Under the pieces are notes generated by a model, which saw only the letters and a program-made list of their open reading frames with translations, did no database searches and was not told the origin of the DNA. 64,000 nt of DNA from Actinomycetota bacterium (lineage in GTDB: Bacteria; Actinomycetota; Acidimicrobiia; Acidimicrobiales; Ilumatobacteraceae), in NCBI GenBank assembly GCA_016871355.1, contig VFZC01000011.1:1-64000 (forward strand), written 5' to 3'. Positions 52,132 through 60,610 of the stretch are shown in pieces. Every line of letters begins with the position of its first letter. Position 1 is the first letter of the stretch. The position numbers were made by a program, and so were the translations under genes.

Positions 52132-53562
52132 GTGTCGATCGTGACCGTGTCGCCGCACTCGCTCTCGGATCTGGCCCGAGTCCTCGGCCGTTCGCTCGAC
52201 CAGACGACGTTCGTGGCCCGCGTGACTCACGACTCGCGCGATGTGATTCCCGGGACGATCTTCTGCTGTGTTCGCGGACAGCGTTCCGATGGGCACGACT
52301 TCGCGGCCGATGCCGTGGCCCGTGGTGCGATCGCTCTCGTGGTCGAGCGTCCTGTCCCGGGTCTGTCGATTCCGCAAATCGAGGTGGCTGACTCGCGTAT
52401 CGCTCTCGCGCAGTTGTCGTGCGAGTTCTTCGGTCGCCCCTCGCAGCGATTGCGCGTGGTCGGTGTGACCGGAACCAACGGCAAGACGACCACCACTCAG
52501 TTGTTGGGTTCGATCATGCGCACCGCTGGTTGGACCAGCGAAGTGTTCGGAACCCTGTCGGGGCAGTACACGACCCCGGAGGCTCCCGTGCTCCAGGCGC
52601 GTCTGGCCGGGTTCCTCGCCGAGGGTGGACGCGCCGTGGCGATGGAAGTGTCGTCGCATTCACTCGCGTTGCATCGGGTCGACGGAACGCGGTTCACGGT
52701 GGGCGTGTTCACCAATCTCGGGCGCGACCATCTCGACTTCCACGGTGACATGGAGTCATACGGAGCCGCCAAGGCCCGACTCTTCACCCCCGAGTTCTGC
52801 GATCGGGTGGTCGTCAACGTCGACGATGCCTTCGGTGCGCAGTTGGCGCGCACGGTCGACGGAAGTGTCGACGTGATCGCGTACTCGCGGACCGACGTGA
52901 CCGACGTGTCGATCAGTCCGGTCTCTCACTCGTACACGTGGCGCGGCCGGCGGGTGACCGCCCCCCTCGGTGGATCGTTCAACGTGATGAATTCGCTCGC
53001 GGCTGCCACCGCGGCCGTCGCGGCCGGACTCGACTCCGACTCGGTGGTGGCCGGGTTGGCGAGCGCGCCGACCGTGCCCGGTCGATTCGAGAGCGTGGAG
53101 GCTGGTCAGGACTTCACGGTTCTCGTCGATTACGCCCACACGCCCGATGGTCTCGCCGAAGTTCTGCGCTCCGTGCGCGATGCGAGCGGCGATGGCGGAA
53201 AGGTCGTCGTCGTCTTCGGTTGCGGGGGCGATCGCGACAAGGCCAAGCGACCGATGATGGGTGAGATCGCCGTTTCCTTGGCCGACTCCGTGATCATCAC
53301 GTCCGACAATCCGCGCTCAGAGGATCCGCGTGCGATCATCGACTCGATCGCGGCGGGCATTCCCGATCACCTTCGTCATCGCTTGCACGGAATCTTCCCC
53401 GAGCGAGCCGAAGCGATCGGTCGAGCGCTTCGGCTGGCCTCCACGAACGACGTCGTCGTGATCGCCGGCAAGGGTCACGAAATCACCCAGACCATCGGAA
53501 GTACGGTGGTGCCCTTCGACGATCGGGTCGTGGCCCGCGAATTCCTGGAGGGCCTTTCATGA
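52132..53562 (+). CDS. murE: UDP-MurNAc-tripeptide ligase MurE (meso-DAP type)
   Basis: A 476-residue Mur ligase adding the third residue of the stem peptide. The ATP motif GTNGKTTTTQ, EVSSHSL, TNLGRDHLDFHG, DYAHTPDGL and GCGGDRDKAKRP are canonical. DNPRSEDP carries the Arg linked to meso-diaminopimelate use. A GTG at 52132 has GGAAG 5 bases upstream; a GTG at 52114 is possible. The next gene is mraY, with murF missing from its usual place. Confidence 0.94.
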   Translation: MSIVTVSPHSLSDLARVLGRSLDQTTFVARVTHDSRDVIPGTIFCCVRGQRSDGHDFAADAVARGAIALVVERPVPGLSIPQIEVADSRIALAQLSCEFFGRPSQRLRVVGVTGTNGKTTTTQLLGSIMRTAGWTSEVFGTLSGQYTTPEAPVLQARLAGFLAEGGRAVAMEVSSHSLALHRVDGTRFTVGVFTNLGRDHLDFHGDMESYGAAKARLFTPEFCDRVVVNVDDAFGAQLARTVDGSVDVIAYSRTDVTDVSISPVSHSYTWRGRRVTAPLGGSFNVMNSLAAATAAVAAGLDSDSVVAGLASAPTVPGRFESVEAGQDFTVLVDYAHTPDGLAEVLRSVRDASGDGGKVVVVFGCGGDRDKAKRPMMGEIAVSLADSVIITSDNPRSEDPRAIIDSIAAGIPDHLRHRLHGIFPERAEAIGRALRLASTNDVVVIAGKGHEITQTIGSTVVPFDDRVVAREFLEGLS

Positions 53563-54632
53563 TCGCGGTGATGATCGCCGGAGCCACGGCCATGTTCGTG
53601 TCGCTGTTCGCGACTCGCTTCCTCATCACCTTCTTCCGTGAACGTGGCAAGGGTCAACCGATCCTCGGCAAGGAAGACCACGGACCCGAACATCACAAGA
53701 AGAAGTCGGGAACTCCGACCATGGGTGGCTTGGCGATCGTCGGTGCCGCGTTCATCGGTTGGGTCGTCGCTCACATTCGCGATGGTCTGGCCTTCTCCAA
53801 CCAGGCGATGATCATGTGGGTCGGCATCATCGTGATGGCCGGCATGGGCCTGCTCGATGACGTGATCAAGGTCAACAAGGGTCACAACCGGGGCATCTTC
53901 TGGAAGAAGAAGGGCTACATCACCTTCGCCATGGCGTGCGGCATCACGTGGTGGCTGGTGGCGGCGACCAACATCTCGGAAACGATCTCGTTCACGCGTT
54001 TCGATTGGCCGGGTTGGGAGATCCCGTGGTGGTTGTGGGTCGTGTGGACCGCACTCATGATGTGGGCCACCACCAACGCGGTCAATGTCACCGACGGTCT
54101 CGACGGTCTCGCGGGTGGTTCGGCGCTTCTCGGGTTCCTGGCGTTCACGATCATCGGTTACTGGTCGTTTCGAAATCCCGAGGTGTACGGAGTGCTCGCC
54201 GGGGGAACCGTGAACCCACTTGACCTCGCGGTGCTCTCGGCTGGATTCGCCGGCGCCTGTGGTGGCTTCCTGTGGTGGAACGCCGCGCCAGCCCGGATCT
54301 TCATGGGTGACGTGGGGGCTCTCGGCATCGGTGCCGCTCTCGGTCTGCTCGCGGTCGGCACCAACACCCACTTCCTGTTGCCGCTGATCTGTGGTGTCAA
54401 CGTGATGGAAGCCGGGTCGGTCGCCATACAGATGACGATCTTCAAAGCCTCGGGCCGCAAGCGTCGTTTCTTCCGAATGACTCCGATCCATCATCACTTC
54501 GAACTGATCGGTTGGCCTGAGATCACCGTCATCATCCGCTTCTGGATCATCGGTGGCATCTGCGTCGCGGCCGCGTTGGCGATGTTCATCGGTGACTTCA
54601 CGCGCATCACCGACACGGGGTTCTTGCGGTGA
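53559..54632 (+). CDS. mraY: phospho-MurNAc-pentapeptide translocase MraY
   Basis: A 357-residue membrane enzyme with about ten helices. It transfers phospho-MurNAc-pentapeptide to undecaprenyl phosphate, giving lipid I. The catalytic and Mg-binding parts LLDDVIKV, NAVNVTDGLDGLAGG, MGDVGAL and MTPIHHHFELIG are intact. The ATG overlaps the murE stop. Confidence 0.96.
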   Translation: MIAVMIAGATAMFVSLFATRFLITFFRERGKGQPILGKEDHGPEHHKKKSGTPTMGGLAIVGAAFIGWVVAHIRDGLAFSNQAMIMWVGIIVMAGMGLLDDVIKVNKGHNRGIFWKKKGYITFAMACGITWWLVAATNISETISFTRFDWPGWEIPWWLWVVWTALMMWATTNAVNVTDGLDGLAGGSALLGFLAFTIIGYWSFRNPEVYGVLAGGTVNPLDLAVLSAGFAGACGGFLWWNAAPARIFMGDVGALGIGAALGLLAVGTNTHFLLPLICGVNVMEAGSVAIQMTIFKASGRKRRFFRMTPIHHHFELIGWPEITVIIRFWIIGGICVAAALAMFIGDFTRITDTGFLR

Positions 54633-55969
54633 GCGATCGCGCCTTGGTGTACGGAGTCGCGGTGGCCGGCCTGGCCACCGTTCGCGCTCTCGTCGATCGC
54701 GACATCGATGTGGTCGCCGTCGACGATCAGCCGACGCCCGCCAAGACGACGGCTCTCGCGGCCCTGGGGATCGATCTGCGCGCCACTCCCGACGACGTCG
54801 AACTCGACGCGATGATCGCCGCATCCACCGTGGTCGTACCGGCCCCCGGTGTTCCCGAGAGCCACCGTGTGGTGCGGGCCGCGCGGAAGGTCGGTCGTCG
54901 TGTCGCGACCGAACTCGATCTGGCCTACGACTGGGAGTCGACTCGGGTCGGAGGTCCGCGTCCGATCGTCGCGGTGACCGGAACCGACGGCAAGACCACC
55001 ACCACGTTGCTCGCCGCCGCGATGATTCAGGCCGCCGGTCGCGCGACCGTTGCCTGCGGCAACACCGAGGTTCCGATGGTCGAGGCGTTGGCCATGGACG
55101 TCGACTGCTTCGTGGTCGAAGCCACCAGCTTTCGGTTGGCGTTCACGACGACGTTCCGTGCCGATGCCGCCGCCTGGCTGAACCTGGCACCCGATCACCT
55201 CGATTGGCACGACTCGATGAAGACGTACGAGGAGGCCAAGGCCCGTCTGTGGGCTCACGTTCGTCCATCCGACACCGCCATCGGTTGGGTCGACGACCCG
55301 ATCGTGATGCGGCACCTGGCCCGCGCCGCGTGCAAGCGAGTCACGTTCGGACTCGAGCAAGCCGACTACAAGGTGGTCGACGGAGCGTTGACGGGGCCCT
55401 CCGGTGCGATCGGGAGCGTCGTGTCGATGCGACGCGCGCTGCCGCACGACGTCACCAACGCTTTGTGCGCTTCGGCACTCGTGATCGAGAGCGGACTCGC
55501 CGACACACGCTCGATCGGAGCCGCGCTCGGCGACTTCGAGGCTCCGCACCATCGCATCGAGTTCGTCGGCCAGCACGACGACATCTCGTGGTACGACGAC
55601 TCGAAGGCCACCACCCCGCACGCCGTGTGCACCGCTCTGCGTGGGTTCAGCAACGTGGTGCTGATCGCGGGCGGCCGCAACAAGGGTCTCGACTTGTCGC
55701 CCATCGCCGACGAGAGTGCGCGTGTTCGCGCGGTCGTCGCCATCGGCGATGCCGCCGACGAAGTGGCCGCGGTGTTCGCGGGACGTCGTCCGGTCGAACA
55801 CGCCTCGTCGATGACCGAGGCCGTCGAGACCGCGCGTCGTCTGGCCCGAGCCGGTGACACCGTTCTGCTGTCGCCAGGTTGCACGAGTTTCGATTGGTAC
55901 GACGGATACGCCCGGCGTGGTGAGGACTTCACCCGCTGTGTGCGCGACCTGATGGGAGTGAGCCGATGA
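54629..55969 (+). CDS. murD: UDP-MurNAc-alanine D-glutamate ligase MurD, divergent
   Basis: A 446-residue Mur ligase in the normal murD position. Domain order is intact: Rossmann-like start, ATPase GTDGKTTTT at 118-126, LAPDHLDWHDSM, DDSKATTPHA and LLSPGCTSFDWYDGYARRGEDF. Several signature residues differ from textbook MurD: GTDGK for GTNGK, CGNTEVP for GGNIG(L)P, and EATSFRLA for ELSSFQLE. Core catalytic Lys and acidic residues remain. GTG start overlaps mraY. Confidence 0.9.
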   Translation: MSDRALVYGVAVAGLATVRALVDRDIDVVAVDDQPTPAKTTALAALGIDLRATPDDVELDAMIAASTVVVPAPGVPESHRVVRAARKVGRRVATELDLAYDWESTRVGGPRPIVAVTGTDGKTTTTLLAAAMIQAAGRATVACGNTEVPMVEALAMDVDCFVVEATSFRLAFTTTFRADAAAWLNLAPDHLDWHDSMKTYEEAKARLWAHVRPSDTAIGWVDDPIVMRHLARAACKRVTFGLEQADYKVVDGALTGPSGAIGSVVSMRRALPHDVTNALCASALVIESGLADTRSIGAALGDFEAPHHRIEFVGQHDDISWYDDSKATTPHAVCTALRGFSNVVLIAGGRNKGLDLSPIADESARVRAVVAIGDAADEVAAVFAGRRPVEHASSMTEAVETARRLARAGDTVLLSPGCTSFDWYDGYARRGEDFTRCVRDLMGVSR

Positions 55970-57201
55970 CCGTTGCCATTCAGACCCGGCGTCGGGCCAC
56001 CAATCGCCGATCGCCCATCGCCGAACGTCGTCGCCAAGCACTCGAGCAGGCGCGTGGGTCGCGCAACAAGTCGACGCGCCGGTCGCGTTACGTCGAGCGC
56101 GTCAGCAAGGACCCCAAGCCTCTCGGCTTCTACGTGATCGCCGTGGTCACGCTCACCCTGGTTCTGTTCGGTCTCGTGATGGTTCTCTCGTCGTCGTCGA
56201 TCGTGTCGTTCCACCGCGGTCGTTCGCCCTGGTTCTTCTTCTCGAAGCAAGCGATCTACGCAGTCGTCGGCGCCGTCGCGCTCTTCATGGCGTACCGCAT
56301 GCCCCTCGACAAGCTGCGGTTGATCGCTCGTACCCTTCCCTTCTTCGGTCTGGGTTTCATGGCGATGTCGTTCTTGCCGGGTATCGGAACCTCGGTCAAC
56401 GGCGCGCGGGCGTGGGTCCACATCGGCGACTACAACATCCAGCCGGCCGAGTTCATGAAGTTGATCCTCATCGTCTACGGGGCCGATCTCCTGGCCCGTC
56501 GCGAGAAGAACATCCACGACTTCACCCAGGCCTTGCGTCCGTACCTCACGGTCGTCGCAATTGCGGCTGGTATCGCCATCGTTCAGAGTGACATCGGCTC
56601 GTGTGTCGTGCTGTCGCTCATCGGTGTGAGCATGTTGTTCCTCGCCGGCGCTCCGTTGAAGCCGATGTTCCTGGCCGCCATCGGGGCTGGCTGTCTCGGC
56701 GCTCTGTACGTCGCGCAGGACCCCGACAAGTTGTCGCGCATCACGTCGTTCCTCGACATCCACGGAACGCGCGAGACCGACGGGTACCAGGTGTACCAAG
56801 CGCTCATCAGTCTCTCGAACGGTGGCCTCACCGGAACGGGGATCGGCGCCGGCACGGGCAAGTGGGGTTACGTCCCGATCGCTCACAGCGACTTCATCTT
56901 CTCGATCGTCGGTGAGGAAATGGGTCTTCTCGGCGTGCTCGGCCTGATGACGCTGTTCGCGTTCCTCATCTACTTCGCGTTCCAGGTGGCACTCTCGTGT
57001 CGCCATCGCTTCGGATTCCTGGTCGCGGCCGGCATCGGTTGTTGGATGACGTTGCAGGTGTCCATCAACATCGGTGGTGTGATAGGAATCATGCCCGTGA
57101 CGGGACTCACGCTTCCGTTCATCTCTTTCGGTGGAAGTTCGCTCATCGCATCGATGGCTGGCGCCGGACTGCTGATGAACGTCGCCCGTCGCCCGCGATG
57201 A
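55966..57201 (+). CDS. ftsW: SEDS glycosyltransferase FtsW
   Basis: A 411-residue SEDS protein that polymerises septal glycan with FtsI. A basic cytoplasmic tail of about 52 residues precedes ten membrane helices. QPAEFMK is at 159-165. The usual QPD motif reads QSDIGS at 207-212. AHSDFIFSIVGEE and the end MPVTGLTLPFISFGGSSL are normal. The ATG overlaps the murD stop. Confidence 0.94.
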   Translation: MTVAIQTRRRATNRRSPIAERRRQALEQARGSRNKSTRRSRYVERVSKDPKPLGFYVIAVVTLTLVLFGLVMVLSSSSIVSFHRGRSPWFFFSKQAIYAVVGAVALFMAYRMPLDKLRLIARTLPFFGLGFMAMSFLPGIGTSVNGARAWVHIGDYNIQPAEFMKLILIVYGADLLARREKNIHDFTQALRPYLTVVAIAAGIAIVQSDIGSCVVLSLIGVSMLFLAGAPLKPMFLAAIGAGCLGALYVAQDPDKLSRITSFLDIHGTRETDGYQVYQALISLSNGGLTGTGIGAGTGKWGYVPIAHSDFIFSIVGEEMGLLGVLGLMTLFAFLIYFAFQVALSCRHRFGFLVAAGIGCWMTLQVSINIGGVIGIMPVTGLTLPFISFGGSSLIASMAGAGLLMNVARRPR

Positions 57202-58322
57202 CCATTCACGCCGTCGTCACTGGCGGCGGTACGTCCGGGCACGTTCTGCCCGCCCTGGCCGTGATCGAAGCCCTCGTCGATCGCGGTCACCCACTCGAGA
57301 GTCTGCGCTACTTCGGTGCGCAACGCGGCGTCGAGACGCGTCTCGTTCCACCCACCGGTGTACCGCACACGTTCTTCGACGTCGTCGGCTTGCAGCGTTC
57401 GCTCGATCGGATGTCCGACAACATCGGTTTCTTTCCGCGACTGCTGGCCGCGCGCCGTCGGGCCATCGCGATGTTCAAGGCTGATCGACCGCGGGTGGTG
57501 GTGAGTGTCGGTGGATACGCGAGCCTGCCCGCGGTTCTGGCCGCGCGTCGTTTGCGCATCCCGATCGTCGTCGTGAGTTACGACCGTCGTCCCGGCCGAT
57601 CGAGCGAGATCACGGCACGCTGGGCCGCGGCCTGTGCGGTGGCGTTTCCCGACTCGCCGTTGCCGCGCGCGCGGCACACCGGTGCACCGGTTCGTCGTGA
57701 GATCCGCCGTATCGACCGGACGATCGACCGCCGAGCGGCCCGGCAGCGCTTGGGTGTGGGACCCGATCGATTTCTCGTGGTTGCGGTGGGCGGATCGCTC
57801 GGTTCGGCCGGGTTGAACTCGGCGGTGGAGAAGTTGGTGCGAGAATCGGCGTCTGATTCGACTCTCGCCGTTCGTCATGTCGTCGGCGATCGTTTCCTCG
57901 CCGATGTGACCCAACGAATGAACGACATCATCACCACGAGCGGAGGCGTCCGTTACGACGTCATCGGATACGACGACGCCATCCGCGACGTGTACGCGGG
58001 CTGCGATCTCTTCGTGGGTCGCGGGGGAGCGGGAACCATTGCCGAAGTGGCGAGTGTGGGTGTGCCGTCGATCCTGGTGCCGTGGTCGGGTGCGGTCCCA
58101 GTCGATCATCAGACCGGAAACGTTCGCTGGTTGGCCGATCGGGGCGCGGCGGCGATGCTGTCCGACGACGACGTGGTCGACTCGTTGGTCGACGTGGTTC
58201 GTGCTTTGCGCATCGACGAGGCTCGGCGTGAGCAGTTGGCGACGCGGGCCCACGATCTCGGTGATCTCAATCGTCGGGGGGCGATCGCCGAGTTGATCGA
58301 CGAGGTCGCTCAGCGTGGCTGA
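57198..58322 (+). CDS. murG: MurG-type GlcNAc transferase, divergent
   Basis: A 374-residue GT28 enzyme in the usual murG place, forming lipid II from lipid I. The start VVTGGGTSGHVLPALA, SVGGYASLPAVLAA and the donor-site GRGGAGTIAEVASVGVPSILVP agree with MurG. The HEQN motif of the acceptor side reads SYDRRPG at 127-133, and the usual GNPVR reads GAPVR at 162-166. These are exactly the places that are nearly invariant elsewhere. Function as MurG is likely from context, but the acceptor site looks changed. Confidence 0.87.
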   Translation: MTIHAVVTGGGTSGHVLPALAVIEALVDRGHPLESLRYFGAQRGVETRLVPPTGVPHTFFDVVGLQRSLDRMSDNIGFFPRLLAARRRAIAMFKADRPRVVVSVGGYASLPAVLAARRLRIPIVVVSYDRRPGRSSEITARWAAACAVAFPDSPLPRARHTGAPVRREIRRIDRTIDRRAARQRLGVGPDRFLVVAVGGSLGSAGLNSAVEKLVRESASDSTLAVRHVVGDRFLADVTQRMNDIITTSGGVRYDVIGYDDAIRDVYAGCDLFVGRGGAGTIAEVASVGVPSILVPWSGAVPVDHQTGNVRWLADRGAAAMLSDDDVVDSLVDVVRALRIDEARREQLATRAHDLGDLNRRGAIAELIDEVAQRG

Positions 58323-59694
58323 TCTCGACCTGTCGACGACTCGTCGTCTTCACGTGATCGGAGTCGGCGGTCCCGGGATGAGCGCGCTGGCCATCGTGCT
58401 GGCACAGATGGGCCATCGGGTGTCGGGGAGCGACGTTCGAGAGACGGCCGTGCTCGCCAACGTCCGTGCCGCGGGCGTGTCGGTCACCCTCGGGCACGAT
58501 CCGGGTCTGGTGGCGGGTTGTGATGCGGTCACGTATTCGACCGCGGTGCCACTCGACAACGTGGAGGTGCGCGCGGCGAACGAGCTCGGCGTTCGCGTCA
58601 TGCATCGGTCGCAGATGCTCGCGGCGATCTGTTCGCGATCGGTGGCGCTCGGCGTGGCCGGCACTCACGGCAAGACCACCACGTCGTCGCTGTTACGAGC
58701 CGCCCTGTCGTCGCTCGAACCCAACTTCGTCATCGGCGGCGACATGATCGATCTCGGAACCGGCGCGGCGTGGACGGGCGGCCCGCATCTGGTCGTCGAG
58801 GCCGACGAGAGTGATGGCACCTATCGCACACTTCCGTTGCGTGGCGCGATCGTCACCAACGTCGACGTCGACCATCTCGATCATTTCGGCACGTTCGAAA
58901 ACCTGCAACGCGACTTCGCGGCCTTCATGGCCGGAGTCGAAGGCCCCGTGGTGGTGGGTTGGGACGACGACACCGCGCGCTCCGTGGCTCGCTCGGCTGG
59001 CCTACGACAACTCGTCACGTACGGCGCCGATGCGAGTTGTACCCTGAGATGGAGCGACGTGGTCGCCGAGAACGACGCCATGCGTTTCACGGTTCACGGA
59101 ACGTTCGGTCACCGAACCGTGCGGTTGCCGCTACGCGGTCGGCACAACGTGGCCAATGCGTGCGGTGCTCTGGCGTTGGCCACCACGATTGGTGTCGACA
59201 TCGACGAAGCGATCCGTGGTGTCGAAGCATTCGGCGGTGTGGGTCGACGATTCGATGTCGTCGGTCGTGCCGATGGCGCGACCTTCGTCGACGACTACGC
59301 GCACTTGCCGCGCGAGATCGCCGCGGTTCTGGCCGCCGCGCGAGCGGGTGGCGAGTGGAAACGCATCGTGGCGGTCTTCCAACCCAATCGCTACAACCGC
59401 ATGGCGACCATGGCCCCGGAGTACGCCGATGCATTCGTGGATGCCGACGTGGTCGTCCTGACCGACATCTATTCGTCGGGAACCACGCCCATCCCGGGGG
59501 TCACCGGACACTTGGTGGTCGACGCGGTGCGTGGTCGACATCCCGATGCTCGAGTCGAGTGGGTCGCCGGTCGAGCCGACCTGGCGCGGGTGGTCTCGGC
59601 CCTCGTCGAACCAGGTGACGTGTGCATCTCGATGGGATGCGGTGACATCGAATTCCTGCCGCACGAAATTCTCGAGGTGCGCGGTGCGCTCTGA
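58315..59694 (+). CDS. murC: UDP-MurNAc L-alanine ligase MurC
   Basis: A 459-residue Mur ligase adding the first L-Ala. It has GVGGPGMSALA, STAVP, GTHGKTTTSS, EADESDGTY and TNVDVDHLDHF. The signature DDYAHHP reads DDYAHLPRE, with Leu331 for the second His, and FQPHR reads FQPNRYNR. Length and order are normal. GTG start overlapping murG by 8 bases. Confidence 0.92.
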   Translation: MADLDLSTTRRLHVIGVGGPGMSALAIVLAQMGHRVSGSDVRETAVLANVRAAGVSVTLGHDPGLVAGCDAVTYSTAVPLDNVEVRAANELGVRVMHRSQMLAAICSRSVALGVAGTHGKTTTSSLLRAALSSLEPNFVIGGDMIDLGTGAAWTGGPHLVVEADESDGTYRTLPLRGAIVTNVDVDHLDHFGTFENLQRDFAAFMAGVEGPVVVGWDDDTARSVARSAGLRQLVTYGADASCTLRWSDVVAENDAMRFTVHGTFGHRTVRLPLRGRHNVANACGALALATTIGVDIDEAIRGVEAFGGVGRRFDVVGRADGATFVDDYAHLPREIAAVLAAARAGGEWKRIVAVFQPNRYNRMATMAPEYADAFVDADVVVLTDIYSSGTTPIPGVTGHLVVDAVRGRHPDARVEWVAGRADLARVVSALVEPGDVCISMGCGDIEFLPHEILEVRGAL

Positions 59695-60610
59695 GTCACG
59701 CGCCGACCTCGCGCGACAGCTCGGTGATCGGGTCCGTTTCGATGTCCCGATCGGTCCGCTCACCACGTATCGAGTGGGAGGGTCGGCAGCGGCCTTCGTG
59801 ACGGTCGAATCGCGCGCCGAACTCGATCGAGTCACGACGGTCTGCGGTGCTCTCGACGCGGCAACACTCGTGATCGGCCGCGGGAGCAACATGCTGGTGG
59901 CCGACGAAGGCTTCGACGGCGTGGCGTTGCAGTTGGGGGATTTCGCGACGTTCGTCGAGCTGCCCGATCGCCGTGACAGCGACCCGATCGTGCGCGTGGG
60001 CGCGGCGGCGAGTTTGCCGATCCTGGCTCGTCGCACGGCCGGAGCCGGCTGGCGTGGACTCGAGTGGGCCGTCGGTGTTCCCGGATCGGTGGGTGGCGCG
60101 GTGCGCATGAACGCCGGGGGCCACGGTTCCGACATGGCGGCCTCGCTCGTGGATGCCCTCGTGGTCGACCTCACCACCGGTGCGGCGCGTGTCTGGACAC
60201 GCGACGAACTCGGACTGCGCTTTCGCGGTTCCGATCTCGACGATCGCTGTCTCGTGGTGGAAGTGCGTCTGCGGGTCGTGCCGGGTGACGCGCACGAGGC
60301 TCAGCGAGTGATCGACGACATCGTCAAGTGGCGCCGGGAGAACCAGCCGGGCGGTCAGAATGCCGGTTCGGTGTTCGTGAATCCGATTCCGGGTGAGTTG
60401 TCGGCTGGTGAGCTCATCGATCGCGCTGGACTGCGGGGCTTTCGTATCGGTTCGGCCGAAGTGTCCACCAAACACGCCAACTTCATCCAGGCCGACGAGG
60501 GTGGGCGGGCTTCCGATGTGATGTCCGTGATGCGCCACGTGCACGACCGCGTGTTGACCGAGTCGGGGCACGATCTGCGCTCGGAAGTTCGATTGGTCGG
60601 ATTCGCATGA
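59684..60610 (+). CDS. murB: UDP-N-acetylenolpyruvylglucosamine reductase
   Basis: A 308-residue FAD enzyme giving UDP-MurNAc. TYRVGGSAA, GRGSNMLVADEGFDG and GVPGSVGGAVRMNAGG form the FAD domain. The catalytic Ser is in NAGSVFVNP, and the last catalytic Glu is in LRSEVRLVG. GTG at 59684, overlapping murC by 11 bases. Confidence 0.94.
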   Translation: MRSESRADLARQLGDRVRFDVPIGPLTTYRVGGSAAAFVTVESRAELDRVTTVCGALDAATLVIGRGSNMLVADEGFDGVALQLGDFATFVELPDRRDSDPIVRVGAAASLPILARRTAGAGWRGLEWAVGVPGSVGGAVRMNAGGHGSDMAASLVDALVVDLTTGAARVWTRDELGLRFRGSDLDDRCLVVEVRLRVVPGDAHEAQRVIDDIVKWRRENQPGGQNAGSVFVNPIPGELSAGELIDRAGLRGFRIGSAEVSTKHANFIQADEGGRASDVMSVMRHVHDRVLTESGHDLRSEVRLVGFA

